A stretch of DNA of 39,706 bases. Source: Terriglobales bacterium (lineage in GTDB: Bacteria; Acidobacteriota; Terriglobia; Terriglobales; Acidobacteriaceae). Shown here piece by piece: positions 22,707 through 29,704 of this stretch (the first letter of the stretch is position 1; each line of letters begins with the position of its first letter). The notes beneath the pieces were generated by a model that was given only the letters and a program-made list of their open reading frames with translations, did not search any database and was not told the origin of the DNA. The stretch covers positions 1 through 39,706 of the forward strand of contig DATIBR010000006.1 of assembly GCA_035457425.1 (NCBI GenBank), read 5' to 3'. Both the position numbers and the translations under genes were made by a program.

Positions 22707-24112
22707 ATCCCAGCCACCTGGCCGGGCGTGGGTTCCGCTCAACAGTACCAGGGCTCGGTGAGGTACGGGATGGTCGCGCGCGCGGCCAACGGCGGCGGCG
22801 TCCACGCGGGAATCTCCGTAGAAAGATCGCGCACCAGCGCGCACACCGCACCGAACACCTCCGCGCGCGGCGTGTCGTGCTTGCCGATGAGCGCGACCAC
22901 GCCCTCCACCTGCCGCTGCAATTCATCCACCCCGGCATCCGGATGCCGCCACGGATATGCCAGCTTCTCGCGGTCGAACTCGCCCACCCACCCCCGCACT
23001 TCCTCCAACTCCAACAGGCGCGAGCCCGCCGGGATGAGCAGCCGGATGGCCAACTGCACCGGCGCCACGTGCTCGACCAGCTCAAGCTCGGCGAGCGTCT
23101 TCAGCAGGTCCGAATAGACCGCCAGCGTGGTCCACGGCGTGAACGGGATGAACGTGGGCGAGAGCGGCAGCTCCGCCGCGCGCATCAGCTCGACCGCGCG
23201 CAGGAAGTCGGCGCGCGTGTGGCCCTTCTCCAGGCGCGCGAGCACGGCGTCGTCGAGCGACTCGACCGCGCTGGTGACGAACGCGCAGCCGCTCGCCTTC
23301 AGCTCCGGCAGCAACTCCGCGTGCTGGAGCAGGTGCTCGACCTTGATGGTCGCGTCGTACGTGACCTGCGGGAACTCACGATGCAGCGCGCGCACGATCT
23401 CCATCGCGTGCGCCGGGCCGTTGAAGAAGTCGGGATCGCCGAAGGTGATGTGCCCCGCGCCGGCTGCGACCTGCCGCCGCACGTCTTCCAGCACCACCTC
23501 GCGCTGCACCACGCGGAACGCGCCCTGGTAGACGTTCACCACCGGACAGTGCCGGCACAAGTGCTTGCAGCCGCGGCTCGCCTCCGTGTAGCCGACGGTG
23601 CGCAGCGTTCCGTCCGTCATGCGCAACTGCGCATACTCGCCCAGCGGCGGCAGCCCCGCGCGGTCGGGCACGCGAAAACTCAGCCGCGCGAGAGAAACGA
23701 ATCCATCGGCGGAGCGCTCATGTCCCGCCGGCAGGGGCGCAGGCGTCTCGTCCGCGCCGTTCGCCAGCCTCAGCAACTCGCCTTCGAACTCCCCGCCGAC
23801 GATCGCCGTGACTCCCGCCGCCCGCAGCCGCTCCGCATTCAGCGGCGCGTAGAGCCCGTAGGCGCATAGCCGCGCCCGCGGGTTCAACTCCCGCACGCGC
23901 GCGATGACCGGCAGCGCCAGCCGCGTCGCCGTGTGCATCGGCAGGTAGAAGCACGCCAGCTCCGCCGCGCGCACCGCCCCCTCGTCGAGCTTCTGGCGCG
24001 CGAGGTCGAGCTGCGTGACTTGGTGCCCCGCCTCGCGCAGCCAGGCCGCAGGCGAGGCCAGCCCAAAAGGCTGCCGGCCGAGCTCGTAGGTCGAGATGAG
24101 GAGGACGCGCAT
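22703..24112 (-). CDS. Radical SAM selenoprotein with CUAEP tail (TGA at 22741-22739 read as Sec)
   Basis: A 469-residue protein when the TGA at 22741-22739 is read as selenocysteine. Residues 1-125 look like a B12-binding-type Rossmann domain; the radical SAM domain follows with C182-x3-C186-x2-C189 (GCKHLCRHCP) for the 4Fe-4S cluster. The frame reaches TEPWYC, then TGA, then codons for Ala, Glu, Pro and eight more residues to TAG: C457-U458-A459-E460-P461. I recall a radical SAM family named for a CUAEP/CCAEP tail, which this fits. A SECIS-like hairpin follows the TGA (22726-22709). Conventional calling would end the gene at 22739, giving 457 residues. A 10-bp palindrome lies 5 nt before the start, and the YggX gene is 31 nt upstream. 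Substrate unknown. Confidence 0.85.
22709..22726 (-). promoter_or_regulatory. Candidate bacterial SECIS element
   Basis: On the minus strand, 13-30 nt after the TGA: CCCGGCC, loop AGGT, GGCTGGG. The seven pairs include one G-U. The loop occupies bases 20-23 after UGA; in E. coli fdhF, as I recall the sequence, AGGU occupies 18-21. The G-U in the loop is the part SelB reads. A rival fold using CCCA with TGGG exists but looks weaker. Confidence 0.75.
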
Positions 24113-24117
24113 ACGGG

Positions 24118-24140
24118 AGCGCCCTCGGGTCGAGGGCGCT
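24118..24140. repeat. Perfect palindrome between the YggX and radical SAM genes
   Basis: AGCGCCCTCG (24118-24127), GGT, CGAGGGCGCT (24131-24140): 10-bp arms and a 3-nt loop. It fills most of the 31 nt between the two minus-strand genes and ends 5 nt before the radical SAM start codon, so in the mRNA it would replace the usual Shine-Dalgarno region. Confidence 0.8.
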
Positions 24141-24143
24141 ACA

Positions 24144-24425
24144 TCACTGCTTCTGCTGCGGCGGGACGTAATCCGGCGGGAGCACGGCGCCCTCGCCGAA
24201 GAAGAACTGCTCCATGTGGTGGATGATGATCTCCTGCGCCTTCTTGTCGGCGGGATTCAGGCGGTACTCGTTGATGACCATCTTGGCGTGCTCGCCCCAC
24301 AGCCGCCACGCCTCCGCCGACACCTGTTCGTAGATCTTCTGCCCCAGTTCGGTGTCGAACGGCGGCTCGTCCAGTCCCGGCATCTCTTTGCCGAACTTGA
24401 CGCACTTCACCATGCGCTGTGCCAT
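24144..24425 (-). CDS. yggX: Fe(2+)-trafficking / oxidative damage protection protein YggX
   Basis: A 93-residue protein of the YggX family, small cytoplasmic proteins linked to iron handling and protection of iron-sulfur clusters. Visible signs: VKCVKFGKEMPGLDEPPF at the start with the conserved Cys, GQKIYEQVSAEAWRLWGEHAKMVINEYRLNPAD in the middle and HHMEQFFFGEG near the end. The ATG at 24425 is preferred to an upstream frame start because AGGAG lies 8 nt before it and the family starts here. It lies upstream of the radical SAM gene on the same strand, which also needs an iron-sulfur cluster; this may be a functional link or chance. Confidence 0.95.
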   Translation of the reverse strand: MAQRMVKCVKFGKEMPGLDEPPFDTELGQKIYEQVSAEAWRLWGEHAKMVINEYRLNPADKKAQEIIIHHMEQFFFGEGAVLPPDYVPPQQKQ

Positions 24426-24450
24426 CGTTGCAGCTCCTTGCGAATCCTTG

Positions 24451-24456
24451 ATTATA
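24451..24456 (-). promoter_or_regulatory. -10 element of the yggX promoter
   Basis: A perfect TATAAT on the minus strand, 26 nt before the yggX ATG, in otherwise very GC-rich DNA. No recognisable -35 lies 16-18 nt upstream. The message would have a leader of about 19 nt containing the AGGAG ribosome site. Confidence 0.55.
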
Positions 24457-24523
24457 AACGTCCGCGCGCCGCGGCCGCCGCCGGCGCAAATCGGCGTTGC
24501 GCCTGCGCCGGAAGCATAGGACA

Positions 24524-27256
24524 ATGCCGCTCCCCCGAACGAACCGGATGTCCCACTCCGCCAAACATCCCGGGCCGGGCGCGGCCAAGGCTGCGCCCGC
24601 TGCCGGCGTCTCTCGCGACCAGCGCTACCAGTTGCTCTTCGAGCGCAACCTGGCTGGGGTGTATCGCACCGCGCTCGACGGCAAGATCCTGGACTGCAAC
24701 GACAGCTTCGCGCGCATCCTCGGCTGCCGCGACCGCGCCGAGGCGCTCGCCGCCACCGTCTACGATTTCTATCGCGACCCCAGGGAGCGCCAGGCCGCCA
24801 TCGAGCGTCTGCGCCGCGAAGGCCAGCTCGACAACTACGAGCTCCGCCTCCAGCGCCGTGACGGCAGCCCCCTCTGGCTGCTGGAGAACGTCCACCTGGT
24901 CGACGGGCCGGAAGGGGAAGTGCTCGAAGGCACGGTCGTCGACATCACCGCTCAGAAGCTCGCCCAGGAGCAGGTGCGGCAGCGCGAGCTCTACTTCCGC
25001 GCCCTCATCGAGCGCGGCAGCGACATCATCACGCTGCTCGCCGCCGACGGCAAGATCCTCTACGAATCCCCTTCGGTCGAGCGCGTGCTCGGCTACAAGC
25101 CCGAGCAGCTGCTCGGCCGCAACGTCTTCGACGGCATGCACCCGGCCGACGTGCCCTCGGCGCGCGCCGCCTTCGACAGCGTGGTCGACAAGGCCAGCGG
25201 CGACATGGGCACCGTCTGCCGCTTCAAGCACAAGCACGGCGGCTGGCGCACCCTCGAGGTCACCGCCGCCAACCTGCTCGGCGACTCCGTCGTCGGCGGC
25301 ATCGTCGTCAACTCGCGCGACGTCACCGAGCGCCAGCTCGCGCAGCAGGCCCTGGTCGAGAGCGAAGCCAAGTTCCGCGCCGTTGCCGAGACCGCCACCT
25401 GCGGCATCTACATCCACGACGGCCATCGCCTGCTCTACGTCAACCGCGCCCTCTGCGAGATCACCGGTTACACCCGCGAGGAGCTGCTCGCCGTCGACCC
25501 CTGGCTCATCGTCCATCCCGATTACCGCGAGCGCATGCGCCAGAACTACCTCGGCCGCATGAAGGGCGAGAACATCCCCAGCCGCTACGAGTTCCGGTTC
25601 CTCCGCAAGGACGGCACCGAGGGCTGGCTCGATTTCTCCACCAGTTCCATCGTCTTCGGCGGCGGCGACTGCCTGCTCGCCACCGTGATGGAAGTGACCG
25701 AGCGCATGCGCGCCGAGCAGGAGCTGCGCAAGAGCGAGGAGCGCTACCGCGACCTGTTCGAGAACGCCAACGATATGATCATGACCGCCGACCTCCACGG
25801 CAACGTCACCTCGGTGAATCGCATGGCGCTGGCCATGACCGGCTACACCCTGGAGGAGGCGCTCAAGCAGAACGTCTTCGACATCGTCGCGCCCGAGCAG
25901 CGCGCGCGCGCCATCGAGAGCATGCAGAAGAAGCTCGCCGCCGGCGGCGAGACGCGCTACGAAGCCGACATCGTCGCCAAGGACGGCCGCCGCCTCACGC
26001 TCGAGCTTGCCACGCGCCTCATCTACGAGCACGGCCGCCCCGTGGGCGCGCAGGCCATCGGCCGCGACATCTCCGAGCGCCGCCACCTCGAGCAGCAGCT
26101 TCGCCAGGCGCAGAAGATGGAAGCCATCGGCCGACTCGCCGGCGGCGTCGCCCACGACTTCAACAACCTCCTGATGGTCATCCGCGGCTACACCGAGCTC
26201 ATGCTCGACGCGCTCCCCAGGGAGGATCCGCGCCACCTCCACGGTGAAAAAGTGTTGAAGGCCGCCGACCGCGCGCACACCCTCACCCAGCAGCTGCTCG
26301 CTTTCGGCCGCAAGCAGGTGGCCGCTCCCAAGATCATGAGCATGGCCGCCGTCCTGAACGACATGGGCAAGATGCTGCCGCCGCTCATCGGCGAAGACGT
26401 CGAGCTCACCATCGTCAACAGCCTGGCGCTGGGCAACGTCAAGGCCGATCCCGGACAGGTCGAGCAGGTCGTCATGAACCTCGCCACCAACGCGCGCGAC
26501 GCCATGCCTTCCGGCGGAAAGCTCAAGCTCGAGACCGCCGACGTCACCGTCGGCGAGATCGAGCCGCTGCATCCCGGCGTCGCTCCCGGCCGGTACGTCC
26601 TGCTCTCCGTCTCCGATACCGGCGCCGGCATGGACGAGCAGACGCAGGCTCGCCTCTTCGAGCCGTTTTTCACCACCAAGGAACGCGGGAAGGGCACCGG
26701 CCTCGGGCTCTCCACCGTCTACGGCATCGTCAAGCAGTCCGGCGGCTACATCAACTTCATGAGCCGCTCCGGCCAGGGAACCACCTTCCGCATCTACCTG
26801 CCGGTGGTCGAAGCCGAGCACGACGACGCCGCGGCCGCGCCGGCCGTCCGCACCAGCCAGCGCGGCACCGAGACCATCCTGCTGGTCGAGGACCAGGAGG
26901 AAGTCCGCAAGGTCACCCGCCAGTTCCTCCAGAAGAACGGCTACAAGGTGCTCGAGGCTTCCAACGGGATGGAAGCGCTCCAGGTCGCCGAGCGCTACAT
27001 CGGCGCCATCCACCTGCTGCTCTCGGACATCGTGATGCCGGGGATGAACGGGACGGAATTGCGCGCGAAGCTGGCGCCGCTGCGCCCCAACATGCGCGTG
27101 CTCTTCATGTCAGGCTACACCGGCGATTCGATGCCGGGCGGCACGACCATCGACCCGGAAGCGCTGCTGCAGAAGCCCTTCACCTTCGACGCGCTCAGCC
27201 GCCGCCTGCGTGAGGTGCTGGGAAGGTCTGCCGCCGCGGCCGCCGGCGACGACTGA
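24524..27256 (+). CDS. Hybrid sensor histidine kinase with four PAS domains and C-terminal receiver
   Basis: A 910-residue cytoplasmic kinase without membrane segments. In order: four PAS domains, about 28-150, 152-275, 280-400 and 405-525, each starting with a helix like KFRAVAETATCG or RYRDLFENANDM; a HisKA-type dimerisation helix with H544 in GGVAHDFNNLL; an ATPase domain with the N box NLATNARDAM, DTGAGM and GKGTGLGLSTVYGIVKQSGG; and a receiver domain with the phospho-acceptor D835 in LLLSDIVMPGMNG. This is the layout of soluble PAS hybrid kinases. The signal is unknown. The ATG at 24524 has AGGAC just before it; ATG at 24548 is an alternative. No separate output regulator is next to it. 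Confidence 0.93.
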   Translation: MPLPRTNRMSHSAKHPGPGAAKAAPAAGVSRDQRYQLLFERNLAGVYRTALDGKILDCNDSFARILGCRDRAEALAATVYDFYRDPRERQAAIERLRREGQLDNYELRLQRRDGSPLWLLENVHLVDGPEGEVLEGTVVDITAQKLAQEQVRQRELYFRALIERGSDIITLLAADGKILYESPSVERVLGYKPEQLLGRNVFDGMHPADVPSARAAFDSVVDKASGDMGTVCRFKHKHGGWRTLEVTAANLLGDSVVGGIVVNSRDVTERQLAQQALVESEAKFRAVAETATCGIYIHDGHRLLYVNRALCEITGYTREELLAVDPWLIVHPDYRERMRQNYLGRMKGENIPSRYEFRFLRKDGTEGWLDFSTSSIVFGGGDCLLATVMEVTERMRAEQELRKSEERYRDLFENANDMIMTADLHGNVTSVNRMALAMTGYTLEEALKQNVFDIVAPEQRARAIESMQKKLAAGGETRYEADIVAKDGRRLTLELATRLIYEHGRPVGAQAIGRDISERRHLEQQLRQAQKMEAIGRLAGGVAHDFNNLLMVIRGYTELMLDALPREDPRHLHGEKVLKAADRAHTLTQQLLAFGRKQVAAPKIMSMAAVLNDMGKMLPPLIGEDVELTIVNSLALGNVKADPGQVEQVVMNLATNARDAMPSGGKLKLETADVTVGEIEPLHPGVAPGRYVLLSVSDTGAGMDEQTQARLFEPFFTTKERGKGTGLGLSTVYGIVKQSGGYINFMSRSGQGTTFRIYLPVVEAEHDDAAAAPAVRTSQRGTETILLVEDQEEVRKVTRQFLQKNGYKVLEASNGMEALQVAERYIGAIHLLLSDIVMPGMNGTELRAKLAPLRPNMRVLFMSGYTGDSMPGGTTIDPEALLQKPFTFDALSRRLREVLGRSAAAAAGDD

Positions 27257-27265
27257 ATTTACTGG

Positions 27266-27304
27266 TGTGGAGGCGGGCGACTCGCCCGCCAGCGGAGCGC
27301 TGGC
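27266..27304. repeat. Dispersed intergenic palindrome (25-nt block identical to that at 31965-31989) plus second hairpin
   Basis: GGCGGGCGA (27272-27280), C, TCGCCCGCC (27282-27290), preceded by TGTGGA. The 25 bases 27266-27290 are identical to 31965-31989. A second hairpin follows at once, GCCAGCG-GAG-CGCTGGC (27288-27304), overlapping the first. It lies between the convergent kinase and CBS genes, where it may end transcription, but no T-run follows. Confidence 0.8.
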
Positions 27305-27359
27305 CTCAGGCTGGCTCGACAGAACTGGAGACTGAGACCGGAAACTCGCGAGACTGTCT

Positions 27360-27755
27360 TTACGCGTTCGCGCCGCGATTGCCGCCGCGCATCACGATGT
27401 CGCGCAGCGAGATCACGCCGCGCAACTTCTGCTCCGCGTCGACCACCGGCAGGTGCCGGAAGCCCGCCTCGCGCATCATCGTGACGCACTCTTCCACGTC
27501 GGTCTCCACGTCCACCGTGCGGGGCTTCGCGGTCATCACTTCGCCCACCTCGGTCATTCCCGGGCTGCGCCCCTGGGCCACCACGCGGCGCATCAGGTCG
27601 CGCTCGCTGAAGATCCCCACCAGCGCGCCGTCGCGCAGCACCGGCACCGCCCCGATGTTGAACTCCGTCATCAGCCGCACCGCCTCCATCACCTTCTGGT
27701 CGGCGTTCACGGAGAGCACGTGCTGGTTGCGCAGGATGTCGGCGATCTTCGGCAT
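27360..27755 (-). CDS. Two-CBS-domain protein
   Basis: A 131-residue protein made of two CBS domains: about 3-60 (ILRNQHVLSVNADQKVMEAVRLM, VPVLRDGALVGIFSERDLMRRVV) and 70-125 (VMTAKPRTVDVETDVEECVTMM, LPVVDAEQKLRGVISLRDIVMRG). CBS pairs bind adenosyl nucleotides and usually regulate a partner; no effector domain is fused and none is obvious next door. The ATG at 27755 is preferred to a GTG 13 codons upstream because the family starts with a short MPKIADIL-type leader. Divergent from the pterin dehydratase gene. Confidence 0.92.
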   Translation of the reverse strand: MPKIADILRNQHVLSVNADQKVMEAVRLMTEFNIGAVPVLRDGALVGIFSERDLMRRVVAQGRSPGMTEVGEVMTAKPRTVDVETDVEECVTMMREAGFRHLPVVDAEQKLRGVISLRDIVMRGGNRGANA

Positions 27756-27837
27756 GGGTCCAACCTGGGGCGGAGCGAGGCACGTTTGTATCACACCCGC
27801 CCGCCCCGCGGCGAATCAATCCCCACTCTCTGGGGGA

Positions 27838-27859
27838 GGCGCCGGCGACTCGCCGGCGC
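27838..27859. repeat. Dispersed intergenic palindrome before the pterin dehydratase gene
   Basis: GCGCCGGCGA (27839-27848), C, TCGCCGGCGC (27850-27859): 10-bp arms around one base, the same family as at 15237, 20495, 27272 and 31971. It lies 6 nt upstream of a TATAAT, where a -35 would be expected, so here it cannot be a terminator of that gene. Confidence 0.75.
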
Positions 27860-27865
27860 GCGGAC

Positions 27866-27888
27866 TATAATTCCGGTCTTGTGAGGAA
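27866..27888 (+). promoter_or_regulatory. -10 element and ribosome site of the pterin dehydratase gene
   Basis: A perfect TATAAT (27866-27871) is followed by GAGGAAG (27882-27888), 6 nt before the ATG at 27895. The expected -35 position falls inside the palindrome at 27838-27859, and no TTGACA-like word is seen, so promoter use may depend on an activator or on an extended contact. Confidence 0.6.
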
Positions 27889-27894
27889 GCGAAT

Positions 27895-28239
27895 ATGTCT
27901 GACTTAGCTACCAAGCACTGCGTCCCCTGCCGCGGCGGCGTTCCTGCGCTGAAGGGCAAAGAGCTCCAGGACCTGGCGCGTCAAGTCCCGGCTTGGAAGG
28001 TCGTCAACGAGCACCATCTCGCGCGCGAGTACGCCTTCCCCGACTTCAAGACCGCGCTCGATTTCGTGAACCGCGTCGGCGAGGTCGCCGAGCAGGAAGG
28101 CCACCACCCCAACATCACCTTCACCTGGGGCAAGGTCGAGATCACCGTCTACACCCACAAGGTCGACGGCCTCACCGAGAGCGACTTCATCCTCGCCGCC
28201 AAGCTCGAGCAGCTGCCGCGCGCGGAGAAGGCGGCGTAA
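27895..28239 (+). CDS. phhB: 4a-hydroxytetrahydrobiopterin dehydratase
   Basis: A 114-residue protein of the pterin-4a-carbinolamine dehydratase (DCoH/PhhB) family, which recycles the pterin cofactor of aromatic amino acid hydroxylases. The family signature is clear: EGHHPNITFTWGKVEITVYTHKVDGLTESDFILAAKLE, with the paired histidines in the active site. The N-terminal CVPCRGGVPALKG with a CxxC is also frequent in bacterial members. No phenylalanine hydroxylase gene is in the window, so its partner is elsewhere, or it serves molybdopterin or another pterin path. Confidence 0.95.
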   Translation: MSDLATKHCVPCRGGVPALKGKELQDLARQVPAWKVVNEHHLAREYAFPDFKTALDFVNRVGEVAEQEGHHPNITFTWGKVEITVYTHKVDGLTESDFILAAKLEQLPRAEKAA

Positions 28240-28251
28240 CGCGCCAGCGGT

Positions 28252-29631
28252 TCAATGCGGCAAACGGAGTGACTCCACGCGATAGCCATGCTCGGCGGCC
28301 CAGGCCTGCGCCGCCCGGCGCAGCTTTTCATCGCCCGTGTTGAGCAGGCTTTCGCACAGGTCGCGGTTCCCATGCTGCCGCAGCGCGGCCAGCAGGACTT
28401 GCGCGTCGGCACGAGTCTGGCCGTTGACGGTGCTGGCATAGTAGTTGCTCACGCGTGCCACCATGCGCAGGTCGCCTTCCTCCAGTTTGCGCTCGAGGAA
28501 TTCAACCGCCGGCTTGCTCCCAGACGTGGCTTGCGATCCGATCGCCGTCGCCGCGGCTTCTGCGATCTCCGAGTTCGGGTGCTCCAGCATGGGGAGTAAG
28601 CGCTCGAAAACCGCTGGCTCGGTCACCGAACCCAATACTCCAGCTGCGCTGCTGCGGACGTATTCACTGCAGTTATCGAAGTAGGGCACGCACGCCCCCG
28701 GTTTCTGCAGCACGCTGAGCACCGCCGGAACGGCGGCGGGACCGAGCGCCTTCAGGGCCTCGCTAACGTCGTCGGAAACATCCGTATCGCCCAGGATGGC
28801 GGCCAGCGCCGGCGCCGCCTTCTCGTTGCCGCTTGCGCCCAGCGCGGCGATCGCAGCCCGCCGTGGGCCCTTCTCGCGCGCCTTCACGTAGGCAAGCAGG
28901 CGCTCGACATCCGCCGGAGGGATTGAACCCAATGTCCGGCCGAAGACCCGGGCGGAAAAATCGTCGGCAACTCCGGGCAGGGCGCTGTACAGCGGCTCGA
29001 TCGCTGGTGGCCCGATCTTCACCAGCGCACGGGAAGCGGCGCCGACATGCGCATCGCCACTGCGCAGCGCGGCGACCAGGATGGGAACGGCTCGCGGCTC
29101 ACGTAATCCGCCCAGCGCGAAGTACGCCGCTTCGTGTCTTTCCGCGCGCTGCGTGTCCTCGATCGCGCGCAGCAGTTCCTCCACCGCGCGCGGCCCGAAG
29201 CGGATCACTGCGCGGGCGGCCACGCCGCGGACGGAGTCCTGCTCTAACTCCAGGTCAGGGCCTTCTACGATGCGCCGGCCGCCCGGCAGGTAATGGATGG
29301 TCACGCTCTGCGGAGGCGCGGGCGTGGCCGGCGCCTTGAGGCGGCGCTCATCCGCGAAGCAGGCCACGAGTGCGGGAAGGGCGCGCGCATCGCCGATCTC
29401 GCTGAGAGCACGCGCAGCCGCGCCGCTGACCTCCGGCTCGCGATCTCGCAGCGCGGCGATCAGCGCATCGACGCCGCGCGCGTCTTTCAGGGCGCCCAAC
29501 TCCTCAGCTGCCCGCCGGCGCTCCTCCGCCGCCGGCGACTGCAATCGCGCGATGGCGCGCTCGCTCTTGCTGGCGCAGCCTGCCAGCAGCAGGGACAACG
29601 CCAGCGCCGCGACGGCAGCACAGGCTCTCAT
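28252..29631 (-). CDS. HEAT-repeat lipoprotein
   Basis: A 459-residue lipoprotein. The signal sequence ends in the lipobox LLLAGC, so C19 is lipidated; the ATG at 29631 gives a normal-length signal, a GTG four codons earlier is the alternative. The rest is a run of about ten HEAT-like (PBS-lyase type) helical repeats, such as RRAAEELGALKDARGVDALIAAL and VSGAAARALSEIGDARALPALV. Such solenoids mediate protein binding. No catalytic motif is seen. It converges with phhB with only 12 nt between stops. Confidence 0.9.
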   Translation of the reverse strand: MRACAAVAALALSLLLAGCASKSERAIARLQSPAAEERRRAAEELGALKDARGVDALIAALRDREPEVSGAAARALSEIGDARALPALVACFADERRLKAPATPAPPQSVTIHYLPGGRRIVEGPDLELEQDSVRGVAARAVIRFGPRAVEELLRAIEDTQRAERHEAAYFALGGLREPRAVPILVAALRSGDAHVGAASRALVKIGPPAIEPLYSALPGVADDFSARVFGRTLGSIPPADVERLLAYVKAREKGPRRAAIAALGASGNEKAAPALAAILGDTDVSDDVSEALKALGPAAVPAVLSVLQKPGACVPYFDNCSEYVRSSAAGVLGSVTEPAVFERLLPMLEHPNSEIAEAAATAIGSQATSGSKPAVEFLERKLEEGDLRMVARVSNYYASTVNGQTRADAQVLLAALRQHGNRDLCESLLNTGDEKLRRAAQAWAAEHGYRVESLRLPH

Positions 29632-29704
29632 TCGCGAACACACTACGCCCGCCCGGTGTTGGTTCGCAAGGCTGATCCACCTGCGCGAGGGCGCGGTGTA
29701 ACGC

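Noticed and set aside
22739-24112. Radical SAM gene ending at the TGA as a normal 457-residue protein
   Set aside because: The codons after TGA give A-E-P directly after Cys, and a SECIS-like hairpin stands at the right distance; both together are unlikely by chance.
24139-24588. 149-codon minus frame covering yggX
   Set aside because: A shadow frame; the YggX family sequence is in a different frame with its own ribosome site.
24452-27013. 853-codon minus-strand frame opposite the hybrid kinase
   Set aside because: The plus strand encodes four PAS domains, H box, N box and receiver; the minus frame has none of this and also overlaps the yggX promoter.
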